From the NCBI GenBank assembly GCA_947501845.1, contig CANMXP010000002.1:1-64000 (forward strand): a DNA stretch of 64,000 bases. The letters are read 5' to 3'. Every line of letters starts with the position of its first letter. The stretch's first letter is position 1. Positions 44,566-53,932 of this stretch are shown here, piece after piece. Source of the DNA: an uncultured Flavobacteriaceae bacterium (GTDB lineage: Bacteria > Bacteroidota > Bacteroidia > Flavobacteriales > Flavobacteriaceae). The notes beneath the pieces are model-generated. The model did not search any database. It worked only from the letters and a program-made list of their open reading frames with translations, and was not told where the DNA came from. Both the position numbers and the translations under genes were made by a program.

Positions 44566-44594
44566 TTGTATATTCAAGGAAATAAGTACTTTTG
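44566..44594 (+). promoter_or_regulatory. Promoter of purH
   Basis: TTG (44566-44568) followed after 18 bases by TACTTTTG (44587-44594), close to the Bacteroidota consensus. The repeat at 44645-44688 would lie in the 5' leader of about 110 bases. Confidence 0.6.
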
Positions 44595-44644
44595 CAATTA
44601 TTTGAAAAATTCAGCTTAAAACCCTGATAAACAACAACAATCTC

Positions 44645-44688
44645 ATTCCTGTTTGGTCGCTGAGCGAAGCCGAAGTAAAAACAGGAAT
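44645..44688. repeat. Composite repeat in the purH leader
   Basis: Inverted arms ATTCCTGTTT (44645-44654) and AAACAGGAAT (44679-44688) enclose GGTCGCTGAGCGAAGCCGAA (44655-44674), the reverse of the CTTCGAC-type repeat. The whole could fold into a hairpin in the 5' leader of purH. Confidence 0.6.
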
Positions 44689-44709
44689 TAAAAAATAACG
44701 CAACAACTA

Positions 44710-46242
44710 ATGAGCAACGAAAAAACTATTAAATCTGCATTAATCTCAGTATTTAGCAAAGATGGATTAGAACCTATTGTAAAAAAATTAAATGAACAAG
44801 GTGTTACTATTTACTCTACTGGCGGAACACAAAAATTCATAAACGATTTAGGTGTAGATGTGGTTCCTGTTGAAGATGTCACTTCTTACCCTTCTATTCT
44901 TGGTGGTCGTGTAAAAACATTGCACCCTAAAGTTTTTGGAGGTATTTTAAACAGGCAGGATCATGATGGTGATGTAGCAGAATTAGCCGAATATCAAATT
45001 CCTCAAATTGATGTAGTTATTGTTGATTTATACCCGTTTGAAAAAACAGTTGCCTCTGGTGCCAGCGCACAAGATATTATTGAAAAAATAGATATAGGTG
45101 GTATTTCACTAATTCGTGCTGCTGCTAAAAACTATGCAGATGTTATTTGTGTATCATCGGTAGATGATTATGCTGAATTTTTAGAACTGATTTCTGAAAA
45201 TGACGGCACTATTTCAGAAGAAAACCGAAAGCGTTTTGCAGGCAAAGCCTTTAATGTATCCTCTCACTATGATACCGCTATTTTTAACTACTTTAACAAA
45301 GATCATGAAGAAGCGGCTTTAAAAATTAGTGAAACAAAAGGAAAAGTATTGCGTTATGGAGAAAACCCACATCAAAAAGGCTTTTTCTTTGGAAACTTTG
45401 ATGAGTTGTTTACGAAGCTTCATGGTAAAGAATTAAGTTATAACAACCTTTTAGATGTCGATGCTGCCGTAAATTTAATGGCTGAATTTAAAAATGACGC
45501 CCCCACCTTTGCCATTTTAAAACACAATAATGCTTGCGGTTTAGCACAACGAGATACACTACACCAAGCTTATACCGATGCTTTAGCAGGCGACCCTGTT
45601 TCTGCTTTTGGAGGAGTTTTAATTAGTAATACCGAAATTGATGTAGCAACTGCAGAAGACATCCATAAACTGTTTTGTGAAGTTGTTATCGCACCTTCTT
45701 TATCTACAGAAGCTTTAACCATTCTTCAAGGTAAGAAGAACAGAATTATATTAAAGCTTCATGATATAGAATTGCCAAAAATGAATGTTAGAAGTTGTTT
45801 AAACGGGGTATTACTTCAAGACAGAAACAATGTTACCGATACTATTGAGGGTTTAAAAAATGTTACAAATTCAAACCCTAGCGATAGTGAACTGGAAGAT
45901 TTAATATTTGCTTCAAAAATATGTAAGCACACAAAATCCAACACCATAGTATTGGCAAAAAACAAACAATTATGCGCTAGTGGCACAGGACAGACAAGTC
46001 GTGTTGATGCTCTAGAACAAGCTATTCACAAAGCAAATTCGTTTAATTTTGATTTGAATGGTGCAGCTATGGCCAGTGATGCCTTTTTTCCTTTTCCAGA
46101 CTGTGTCGAAATTGCAAAAAATGCAGGAATCTCTGCTGTTATTCAACCAGGAGGCTCTATAAAAGACCAATTGAGTATTGATTATTGTAATGAAAATAAT
46201 CTGGCTATGGTGTTTACAGGGACCCGCCATTTTAAACATTAA
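44710..46242 (+). CDS. purH: Bifunctional purine biosynthesis protein PurH
   Basis: A 510-residue enzyme for the last two steps of IMP synthesis: AICAR formyltransferase and IMP cyclohydrolase. The N-terminal MGS-like cyclohydrolase domain (about 1-140) has STGGTQKFI and GGRVKTLHPKVFGGIL. The C-terminal formyltransferase has LRYGENPHQ and LKHNNACGLAQ with the Lys-His pair. The normal length and an intact C-terminus (FTGTRHFKH) show it is complete. It stands alone with its own promoter. Confidence 0.97.
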   Translation: MSNEKTIKSALISVFSKDGLEPIVKKLNEQGVTIYSTGGTQKFINDLGVDVVPVEDVTSYPSILGGRVKTLHPKVFGGILNRQDHDGDVAELAEYQIPQIDVVIVDLYPFEKTVASGASAQDIIEKIDIGGISLIRAAAKNYADVICVSSVDDYAEFLELISENDGTISEENRKRFAGKAFNVSSHYDTAIFNYFNKDHEEAALKISETKGKVLRYGENPHQKGFFFGNFDELFTKLHGKELSYNNLLDVDAAVNLMAEFKNDAPTFAILKHNNACGLAQRDTLHQAYTDALAGDPVSAFGGVLISNTEIDVATAEDIHKLFCEVVIAPSLSTEALTILQGKKNRIILKLHDIELPKMNVRSCLNGVLLQDRNNVTDTIEGLKNVTNSNPSDSELEDLIFASKICKHTKSNTIVLAKNKQLCASGTGQTSRVDALEQAIHKANSFNFDLNGAAMASDAFFPFPDCVEIAKNAGISAVIQPGGSIKDQLSIDYCNENNLAMVFTGTRHFKH

Positions 46243-46403
46243 AAATATATTGTTTTTAGTCATCCAAAAACCAACAAAAAGCGTATAACTAATTTCATGG
46301 TATTTTTTAATAAAATTTGAATAGACTTAAAACCCATATATTTATTAACTTTTATTACATTTACGGGATTCGTTTTTTAAACCACTAAAACTTTTAATAG
46401 CAC

Positions 46404-47432
46404 ATGGGCTTTTTTGACTTCTTAACCGAAGAAATTGCAATAGATTTAGGAACTGCAAATACACTTATTATTCATAACGACAAGGTAGTTGTTGACGCGC
46501 CTTCCATTGTTGCACGAGATAGAGTTACTGGGAAAATAACCCACGTAGGTCAAGAGGCCAGTTTAATGCAAGGGAAAACGCATGAGAACATTAAAACCAT
46601 TCGTCCTTTAAAAGATGGTGTTATTGCGGATTTTGACGCTTCAGAGCAAATGATAAGTATGTTTATAAAAAACATACCTGCTTTAAAAAAGAAGTTCTTC
46701 ACACCTGCACTCCGTATGGTTATATGTATTCCATCAGGTATCACAGAAGTAGAAATGCGTGCCGTAAAAGAAAGTGCAGAACGCGTAAATGGAAAAGAAG
46801 TATACTTAATACATGAACCCATGGCAGCCGCTATTGGTATCGGTGTAGATATTATGCAACCAAAAGGAAATATGGTTGTAGATATAGGTGGTGGTACTAC
46901 AGAAATTGCTGTGATTGCTCTTGGTGGTATTGTATGTGATAAGTCTGTTAAAATTGCGGGTGATGTTTTTACAAATGATATTGTTTATTATATGCGTACA
47001 CAACACAACTTATATGTTGGAGAACGTACCGCAGAGAAAATAAAAATACAAATTGGTGCTGCTACCGAAGATCTTGAGTTACCTCCAGAAGATATGAGTG
47101 TTCAAGGACGTGATTTATTAACAGGTAAGCCTAAACAAGTATCTATTTCGCATAGAGAAATTGCTAAAGCACTAGATAAATCTATCTTAAGAATTGAGGA
47201 TGCCGTTATGGAAACCTTATCTCAAACACCGCCAGAATTAGCGGCAGATATATATAACACTGGTATTTATTTAGCTGGTGGAGGCTCTATGTTACGCGGT
47301 TTGGATAAGCGTTTATCGCAAAAAACAGACCTTCCAGTTTACATAGCCGAAGACCCATTGCGTGCTGTTGTAAGAGGTACTGGTATTACACTTAAAAATT
47401 TACCTAAATACAAAAGTGTATTGATAAAATAG
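46404..47432 (+). CDS. mreB: Rod shape-determining protein MreB
   Basis: A 342-residue actin homologue that forms filaments under the inner membrane and directs cell-wall elongation. The ATPase motifs DLGTANTLI, PSIVA and VDIGGGTTEIAVIALGGIV are present. It begins an operon with mreC, mreD, mrdA and rodA. The sequence TACATTTACGGG at 46356, 40 bases upstream of the start, resembles a -7 element but has no matching TTG. Confidence 0.98.
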   Translation: MGFFDFLTEEIAIDLGTANTLIIHNDKVVVDAPSIVARDRVTGKITHVGQEASLMQGKTHENIKTIRPLKDGVIADFDASEQMISMFIKNIPALKKKFFTPALRMVICIPSGITEVEMRAVKESAERVNGKEVYLIHEPMAAAIGIGVDIMQPKGNMVVDIGGGTTEIAVIALGGIVCDKSVKIAGDVFTNDIVYYMRTQHNLYVGERTAEKIKIQIGAATEDLELPPEDMSVQGRDLLTGKPKQVSISHREIAKALDKSILRIEDAVMETLSQTPPELAADIYNTGIYLAGGGSMLRGLDKRLSQKTDLPVYIAEDPLRAVVRGTGITLKNLPKYKSVLIK

Positions 47433-47449
47433 AGACACGCCAATAAATC

Positions 47450-48256
47450 ATGCAACAGATTATTAATTTCATAATAAGAAACAAAAACTTTCTGTTGTTC
47501 TTGCTGCTATTTTCTGTTTCGATTTTATTTACAATTCAATCACATTCTTATCATAAAAGTAAGTTTATCAATTCGGCTAACTTTGTAACTGGTGGCATTT
47601 ACAATTCTATAAATAATATCAGCGTATATTTTAACTTAAAATCACAAAATGAACTTTTATTTGAAGAAAACAAACGCCTGAAATCACTTTTATATAATTC
47701 AACAAATATTGCCGAAACCAATAGTCTAGACAGCCTTAAGACCTCATACTACTTTTCCAATGCTCAAATTATTAAAAACAATTACTCTGCAACAGACAAT
47801 GTCCTTTTAATCAATAAAGGTACAAATGACAGTATAAAACAAGATTTTGGTGTTATAACAACCGAAGGTATTGTAGGTATCATTGACAAAACTAGTGGTA
47901 ATTATGCCACTGTAATCTCTATTTTAAACACCACGAGTTCAATAAGTGCTCAACTAAAAAAAACAAATCACTATGGGTCTTTAACATGGGATGCTAAAAA
48001 CCCTGCATTGTTACAACTTGCAGATATTCCTAAAATAGCTAAAGTTTTAGTTGGAGATACGATTGTTACCTCTGGACAATCTTCTATTTTCCCCAAAGAC
48101 ATTCCTATAGGAGTTGTTGAAAATTACAAATTGGATGCCGCCGAAAATTACTATGAAATCAATGTAAAACTCTTTAACGACATGACCAATCTAGAACATG
48201 TTTACATTATAGAAAATATTAATAAACCTGAGATTACTAATTTACTAAATGAATAA
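47450..48256 (+). CDS. mreC: Rod shape-determining protein MreC
   Basis: A 268-residue protein with one N-terminal membrane helix (about 13-31), a coiled coil (about 60-90, SQNELLFEENKRLKSLLYNS) and a beta-barrel periplasmic part (about 105-250; VGIIDKTSGNYATVISILN, VTSGQSSIFPKDIPIGVV). MreC links the cytoskeleton with the elongation synthases. The stop overlaps the mreD start by eight bases. Confidence 0.94.
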   Translation: MQQIINFIIRNKNFLLFLLLFSVSILFTIQSHSYHKSKFINSANFVTGGIYNSINNISVYFNLKSQNELLFEENKRLKSLLYNSTNIAETNSLDSLKTSYYFSNAQIIKNNYSATDNVLLINKGTNDSIKQDFGVITTEGIVGIIDKTSGNYATVISILNTTSSISAQLKKTNHYGSLTWDAKNPALLQLADIPKIAKVLVGDTIVTSGQSSIFPKDIPIGVVENYKLDAAENYYEINVKLFNDMTNLEHVYIIENINKPEITNLLNE

Positions 48257-48755
48257 TTTACTTTCTGTAAATAGTATCCGATTTATTGTATTAGTATTAA
48301 TACAGGTTTTAATATTTAATAACATTAACTTTTTGGGTTATATAAACCCATATCCATACATTTTATTTATTGCCTTTTTTTCAGTAAAAAGTAACCGAGC
48401 TATCATAATTTTGTCAAGTTTCTTATTAGGATTAATTATTGATATGTTTTTAGATTCTGGAGGCATTAATGCTGCTGCCTGCGTATTTATTGCCTATGCA
48501 AGACCAGTTCTATTGAAATTTTCTTTTGGAACTATGTACGAACACCATAATATAAGATTTGGAGCTATAGACCTCGGTTCTAAAATCACTTATATAACAC
48601 TGCTTGTTATAGTGCATCATATTATTTTGTTTTCATTAGAAATATTTAGCCTATCAAAAATAATTTTAGTGATTCAAAAAACGTTATTCTCAAGTATATT
48701 TACTATTTTATTAAGTATTATAATAACTATTATTTTTAGTAGAAAATCTAAATGA
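48249..48755 (+). CDS. mreD: Rod shape-determining protein MreD
   Basis: A 168-residue inner-membrane protein with five hydrophobic segments and the family phrase FLGYINPYPYILFIAFFSVK, then LLGLIIDMFLDSGGINAAACVFIAY. It overlaps mreC by eight bases and the penicillin-binding protein gene by four (ATGA), indicating coupled translation of the elongasome genes. Confidence 0.9.
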   Translation: MNNLLSVNSIRFIVLVLIQVLIFNNINFLGYINPYPYILFIAFFSVKSNRAIIILSSFLLGLIIDMFLDSGGINAAACVFIAYARPVLLKFSFGTMYEHHNIRFGAIDLGSKITYITLLVIVHHIILFSLEIFSLSKIILVIQKTLFSSIFTILLSIIITIIFSRKSK

Positions 48756-50689
48756 GACAGTTTTTTCTTTTCGTTTCAATAATATTTGTTGGTCTTTTAT
48801 TTTTATCCAGACTCTTTTACCTTCAAATATATACTTCAAATGAGCATGACTTATTTGACGATAATGCTATTAGAAAAGTATACGATTACCCCAAACGAGG
48901 GTTTATTTACGATAGAAATAGCAAACTTCTAGTAGCCAATCAGCCCTCCTATGATGTCATGGTTATTCCACGTGAAGTAGAGCCTTTAGACACTCTTGAA
49001 TTTTGTTCATTGCTAAAAATTAATAAGGAGCAATTTATAAAGATATATAATCGGGCAAGACGCTATTCCCCAAGGTTACCTTCTGTTTTTCTTTCGCACT
49101 TATCAAAAGGAGATTATGCTGCTTTACAGGAAAAAATGCGAAAATTTAAAGGATTTTATATACAGAAAAGATCGCTCAGACATTACCAAACTACTATTGG
49201 TGCTAATGTTTTAGGAGACATTGGTGAAGTAAGTACCTCCGACCTAAGAAGAGACCTCTATTATAGAATGGGCGATTTAAAAGGCAAACAAGGTGTTGAA
49301 GCATCATATGAAAAAATACTTAGAGGTGTAAAAGGTATTAAATTTATCCAAAAAGACCGGTTTAATAGAAATATTGGTCCCTATAAAGAGGGGAAGTTTG
49401 ATACTATTCCAGAACAAGGAAAAGACATTACTATTACCATCGATGCAAAACTGCAAGAATACGGTGAACTACTCATGCAAAATAAGCGTGGTGGTGTTAT
49501 TGCTATTGAACCATCTTCGGGAGAAATACTGGCCATGGTAGCAGCTCCTACTTACGACCCCAATATTTTAGTAGGAAGAGAACGCTCTAAAAATTTCACA
49601 AAACTTTTCAATGATTCTATAGCAAAGCCATTGTTTAACAGAAGCCTACAAGGTGTTTATGAACCTGGTTCGCCTTTTAAATTAATGAATGCCTTAGTTG
49701 GTTTACAGGAAGGCGTTATAACACCTAATGAAACCGTAACCTGTTATGCAGGATATAAGTATGGTAATCGTTTTATGAAATGCCACTGCTATATTGGTAG
49801 GCGTAATAATTTAATTTCTGGAATACAAGAATCTTGTAATGCTTATTTTGCCACAACATACCGAAAAATTCTAGACAAAGAAGGTAGCGCTTCAACAGGT
49901 ATCGACACTTGGAGCAAGCATGTTAAAAGTTTTGGGTTAGGCAACTTCTTAAACAACGATTTATATGTTGGGCAAAAAGGCCGTATCCCAGATAGAGCTT
50001 ATTACAAACATATATATCCGAAAACTTTTTATTCAACATATACTATATCTAATGCTATTGGTCAAGGCGAGGTTGCCACAACCCCAATTCAATTAGCTAA
50101 TATGATTGCTGCCATAGCAAACAGGGGCTATTATTACACTCCTCATATTATTAAATCTATTGAAGATAAAACACTTCCCGAACAGTTTACAAAAGCTAAA
50201 TATACAACCATTGACAAAACTCATTTTGAGCCTGTAATCGAGGGTATGTTTCAAGTGTATAAAAAAGGTACCGCAGCATCCTTGCAGGTAAAAGATATAG
50301 ATATCTGCGGCAAAACAGGTACGGTAGAAAATTTTGCCATTGTAGATAGTTTAAAAACGCAGCTTACAGATCATTCTATTTTTGTTGCTTTCGCACCTAA
50401 AAACAACCCTAAAATAGCAATTGCTGTTTTTGTTGAAAACGGGTATTGGGGAAGCCGTTTTGCAGGTAAAATAGCTAGTTTGATGATTGAAAAGCACATT
50501 AAAGGTAAAATAACCAGAAAAGATTTAGAGGAATGGATTTTAAGGCATAGTTTAGAAGATGAATATGCTAAACCATATTCTGGCGAACCTTTTAGAATAA
50601 ATGGGCAAACTAGGTCACAGCTTGTTGATGATTCTGAATACAGACGGCTTAAACGACTAATAAAAACATCACAAAACCCAATAAATTAA
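48752..50689 (+). CDS. mrdA: Penicillin-binding protein 2 (elongation transpeptidase)
   Basis: A 645-residue class B penicillin-binding protein. One N-terminal membrane helix (about 4-22) leads to the dimerisation/pedestal region (RGFIYDRNSKLLVANQPSYD). The transpeptidase domain has SxxK as SPFK (GSPFKLMNAL, Ser about 310), the second motif SCN (ESCNAYF) and KTG (CGKTGTVENFA). It cross-links peptidoglycan during lateral growth with RodA. Its stop codon overlaps the rodA start by one base. Confidence 0.97.
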   Translation: MRQFFLFVSIIFVGLLFLSRLFYLQIYTSNEHDLFDDNAIRKVYDYPKRGFIYDRNSKLLVANQPSYDVMVIPREVEPLDTLEFCSLLKINKEQFIKIYNRARRYSPRLPSVFLSHLSKGDYAALQEKMRKFKGFYIQKRSLRHYQTTIGANVLGDIGEVSTSDLRRDLYYRMGDLKGKQGVEASYEKILRGVKGIKFIQKDRFNRNIGPYKEGKFDTIPEQGKDITITIDAKLQEYGELLMQNKRGGVIAIEPSSGEILAMVAAPTYDPNILVGRERSKNFTKLFNDSIAKPLFNRSLQGVYEPGSPFKLMNALVGLQEGVITPNETVTCYAGYKYGNRFMKCHCYIGRRNNLISGIQESCNAYFATTYRKILDKEGSASTGIDTWSKHVKSFGLGNFLNNDLYVGQKGRIPDRAYYKHIYPKTFYSTYTISNAIGQGEVATTPIQLANMIAAIANRGYYYTPHIIKSIEDKTLPEQFTKAKYTTIDKTHFEPVIEGMFQVYKKGTAASLQVKDIDICGKTGTVENFAIVDSLKTQLTDHSIFVAFAPKNNPKIAIAVFVENGYWGSRFAGKIASLMIEKHIKGKITRKDLEEWILRHSLEDEYAKPYSGEPFRINGQTRSQLVDDSEYRRLKRLIKTSQNPIN

Positions 50690-51972
50690 TGGTTAGGGAT
50701 ACTAACAGACATTTTAAATTTGATTGGATTACCATTATCCTTTTTTTACTATTGGTTGGCTTTGGTTGGTTAAATATATTATCGGCTTCTCATACTGGAG
50801 CAGACATAGACTATTTTACCTTTTCGCAACCCTATGGCAAGCAATCCATATTTATACTATTAACTTTTTGTATTATTATAGTCATACTAGGCATTGAGGC
50901 TAAATTCTATGAGCGCTTTTCAAGTATTATATATATCTTATCCATGTTATCCCTTATTGGGCTTTTTATTTTTGGTAAAAATGTAAACGGTGCTACATCA
51001 TGGTATGCCATAGGCTCCATGACCCTTCAACCAAGTGAATTTGCAAAAGCAGCTACCGCGCTCGCTGTAGCAAAACAGATTAGTGATTTAAATACGAATA
51101 TTAATAGTATTAAAGATCAGATCCAAACTTTTATAATTATCATAGTACCTGCTCTTTTAGTTTTATTACAAAATGACACTGGAAGTACGATTGTTTATGG
51201 TGCTTTCTTTTTTGTATTATACAGAGAAGGGCTGCCAAAGTATTATCTTACCATAGGAATATCTGTCATCATACTATCTGTTTTAGCTTTAAAATTTGGT
51301 ACTTTAATAACCTCTATAATAGCTTCAGTCCTTATTTTAGGCTACTATTTTCTAAACAGAAACAAAAAGAAAGTTACATTACTTCAATCTTTATTTGTTT
51401 TACTACTTTCAATAGGAGTCTCTTTTGGGGTAAAATTCTTTTACCAAAATGTTATCCCACCGCATCAACAAGATAGGATAAGTTTATGGTTACGCTTAGA
51501 AAAAGACCCTATGAAATTACAACAGATGAAAAAAACCTTTGCCTATAACCTAAACGAATCAGAAAAAGCTATCAGATCTGGAGGGTTCACTGGAAGAGGG
51601 TTTATGGAAGGTACTAGAACAACTGGAAAGTTTGTACCAGAGCAACATACCGATTATATTTTTAGTACGGTAGGTGAAGAATGGGGATTTTTGGGATGTT
51701 CTTTCGTTGTGATCTTATTTGTTCTACTTTTATTACGTATTCTTCATTTAGCCGAGTTACAAAAATCTCAATTCAGTAGAGTGTATGGCTATGGAGTTGC
51801 CTCTATTATATTCATTCATTTCTTAATCAATATAGGTATGGTAATGGGCCTAATTCCAACTATTGGTATTCCTTTACCCCTGTTTAGTTATGGTGGTTCT
51901 GGGCTTTGGGCATTTACAATTCTAATTTTTATCTTTATCAAATTAGATTCCAATAGAATTAATGAATGGTAG
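50689..51972 (+). CDS. rodA: Peptidoglycan glycosyltransferase RodA
   Basis: A 427-residue SEDS-family polymerase with ten hydrophobic segments. It has the signatures NDTGSTIVYGAFFF and GFMEGTRTTGKFVPEQHTDY then ISTVGEEWG-like IFSTVGEEWGFLG, and PLFSYGGSGLW at the end of the protein. It polymerises glycan strands together with PBP2. A large cytoplasmic/periplasmic insertion at about 225-300 is usual for Bacteroidota. Last core gene of the elongation operon. Confidence 0.97.
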   Translation: MVRDTNRHFKFDWITIILFLLLVGFGWLNILSASHTGADIDYFTFSQPYGKQSIFILLTFCIIIVILGIEAKFYERFSSIIYILSMLSLIGLFIFGKNVNGATSWYAIGSMTLQPSEFAKAATALAVAKQISDLNTNINSIKDQIQTFIIIIVPALLVLLQNDTGSTIVYGAFFFVLYREGLPKYYLTIGISVIILSVLALKFGTLITSIIASVLILGYYFLNRNKKKVTLLQSLFVLLLSIGVSFGVKFFYQNVIPPHQQDRISLWLRLEKDPMKLQQMKKTFAYNLNESEKAIRSGGFTGRGFMEGTRTTGKFVPEQHTDYIFSTVGEEWGFLGCSFVVILFVLLLLRILHLAELQKSQFSRVYGYGVASIIFIHFLINIGMVMGLIPTIGIPLPLFSYGGSGLWAFTILIFIFIKLDSNRINEW

Positions 51973-51996
51973 TCTATTTTTGATTATTTAACACTT

Positions 51997-52635
51997 ATGA
52001 AAAACCAAGTTATTTTGGCTCTCGGAGTTCTTTTAATTACTGGGTGCTCTAGCATGAAGATAGCTATAGAGGATCGTTTTTCTACAGAAGAATTTCGTTT
52101 AATAACGAATGCCGACAGTGTAACACCTATGCGAGTTTATAAAATAACGAATAAAAAAGACTCACTTTTACTTAGAACCAAAAGTGCGTACATTAAACCC
52201 AATCTTCAAAATAAGGCATTACAACTTTTTGTAAAAAGGCTTTATGCTACAGTTACCGATAGTGCATCCATGGGCGTTGGTATTGCTGCACCACAAGTAG
52301 GAATTCTAAAAAATATTATCTGGGTGCAGCGTTTTGACAAGGAACATTTTCCTTTTGAAGTTTACCTAAACCCAAAGATTATTGAATACTCTGAAGACAA
52401 ACAAACTGTTAAAGAAGGTTGCTTATCTATTCCAAACAGAACAGATACATTAAATAGCAGATCGCAATCTATAACTATTGAATACGATAACTTGGATGGG
52501 GATCATAAAACCGAAAATGTTAAGAGTTTTACTGCTGTTATTTTTCAGCATGAAATAGATCACTTGAACGGAATTTTATATTTAGATCATCTGGAAAAAG
52601 AAGTTCGCAGTGCAAAAACCCGTGAAATAAATTAA
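51997..52635 (+). CDS. Lipoprotein-type peptide deformylase
   Basis: A 212-residue protein beginning MKNQVILALGVLLITGCSS, a lipobox with Cys17, followed by a complete deformylase domain. The three motifs are intact: GVGIAAPQVG, EGCLSIP (metal Cys) and FQHEIDHLNG (two metal His and catalytic Glu). So it looks active but exported and lipidated, unlike the cytoplasmic Def that deformylates nascent proteins. What a formyl-peptide hydrolase would do in the envelope is unclear; it may act on exported or scavenged formylated peptides. It lies 25 bases after rodA and may share its transcript. Confidence 0.88.
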   Translation: MKNQVILALGVLLITGCSSMKIAIEDRFSTEEFRLITNADSVTPMRVYKITNKKDSLLLRTKSAYIKPNLQNKALQLFVKRLYATVTDSASMGVGIAAPQVGILKNIIWVQRFDKEHFPFEVYLNPKIIEYSEDKQTVKEGCLSIPNRTDTLNSRSQSITIEYDNLDGDHKTENVKSFTAVIFQHEIDHLNGILYLDHLEKEVRSAKTREIN

Positions 52636-52737
52636 ATATTGATCCTTTTTGGTCTATACTATAATTGGCTATTTAATACGTATTGAACTAAAACAACCAT
52701 TGCTTCGTATATTAAATTAACCAAAACATACCTACTT

Positions 52738-53571
52738 ATGAGATTATTACTAAAAACCATAGCTATATTGTCAATTTTGTTTTTAAGCTGTAATAGCGAC
52801 GACAGTACTTCTCAAGAAAATCTAAACGATTTAGAGGCTCTACCAAAAGACCTGGGAGGCATACAGAAAGCAAACACTCTTGGGGCAACTAATGCTAATT
52901 TTGGACATTACATTTACACACCAAGTGAATATGATGATCATTCTTCAGAATATCCATTACTTGTTTTTTTACACGGATCTGGAGAACGTGGTAATAGTGA
53001 AACAGACCCTGATATCTTAAAGAAAGTATTAGTTAACGGACCACCTAAACTCATCGAAAAAAAGGAATGGTCTCCCAAATACCCTATGATTGTTGCCTCT
53101 CCTCAATTGCCTTCTGGAAATTGGAATGCTGAGGATATTCATAATTTTATAACGTATTTAATAGCTAACTACAATATAAATACAAAACGAATCTACCTTA
53201 CAGGTTTAAGCCTTGGTGCCTTTGGAAGCTTCAATTATATTTCGAGCTACGGATCGGATGCTTATCCAGCTGCTATTATTCCCATTGCTGGAGGCGGAAA
53301 TAAAAATTCTGGCGATAAATTTATTACGATTCCGGTTTGGGCATTTCATGGCGATAATGACAATGTTGTTTCGCACGATAACTCTATTAATATGATAGAT
53401 GCCATTAATAAAGAAAAACCTAATATGCCAGCCAAACTAACTATATATCCTAATGTAGGGCACAACTCTTGGTCCAGAACATATAATAACAGTGGCATGG
53501 GTGATGAAAGCAACGATTATGATGCTTTTGATATAAATATCTACGATTGGTTGTTTTTATTTGAAAAATAA
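52738..53571 (+). CDS. Lipoprotein esterase, alpha/beta hydrolase
   Basis: A 277-residue lipoprotein (signal MRLLLKTIAILSILFLSC, Cys18, then NSDDS) of the PHB-depolymerase/LpqC-like esterase type. The nucleophile Ser is in LTGLSLGAFGSF, the Asp in FHGDNDNVV and the His in PNVGHNSWSR; HGSGERGN gives the oxyanion region. It hydrolyses ester-linked polymers or phenolic esters outside the cell (family knowledge). Transcribed alone in the gap between the deformylase and gldC. Confidence 0.85.
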   Translation: MRLLLKTIAILSILFLSCNSDDSTSQENLNDLEALPKDLGGIQKANTLGATNANFGHYIYTPSEYDDHSSEYPLLVFLHGSGERGNSETDPDILKKVLVNGPPKLIEKKEWSPKYPMIVASPQLPSGNWNAEDIHNFITYLIANYNINTKRIYLTGLSLGAFGSFNYISSYGSDAYPAAIIPIAGGGNKNSGDKFITIPVWAFHGDNDNVVSHDNSINMIDAINKEKPNMPAKLTIYPNVGHNSWSRTYNNSGMGDESNDYDAFDINIYDWLFLFEK

Positions 53572-53593
53572 TTAGACCATTATGTCTAATAAA

Positions 53594-53932
53594 TTAGGAC
53601 TTTTTCAACTCCAGTTTTTCAGCAAAATAATCACAAAAATCCTTCATGGTAGCACTCATTTTATCATCTTGGGTCGCTCTGCGAAACGTATCACTCATAG
53701 CGACTAAGGTTTGATGGAAAAAGACTTTCATTTCGTCTACAGGCATATCCTTAGTCCATAAATCGATACGGAGTGCCTCTTGAGCTTTAGAGTCCCAAAC
53801 TGCAAGCATCATAGCCTTGGCTTCTTCGTTTGTTATTCCACCATCTTCTGCGGTCCAGTACAATTTTTCGGGTACTCTATTAGCATCTAGTTCTACGTTC
53901 AACTCTATTTTAGAAGTTATTTTATCAGACAT
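53594..53932 (-). CDS. gldC: Gliding motility protein GldC
   Basis: A 112-residue soluble protein matching GldC (SKIELNVELDANRVPEKLYW, DGGITNEEAKAMMLAVWDSK). In Flavobacterium johnsoniae loss of GldC weakens but does not abolish gliding. Its ATG overlaps the gldB stop by one base (TAATG), so the two are translationally coupled. Confidence 0.93.
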   Translation of the reverse strand: MSDKITSKIELNVELDANRVPEKLYWTAEDGGITNEEAKAMMLAVWDSKAQEALRIDLWTKDMPVDEMKVFFHQTLVAMSDTFRRATQDDKMSATMKDFCDYFAEKLELKKS

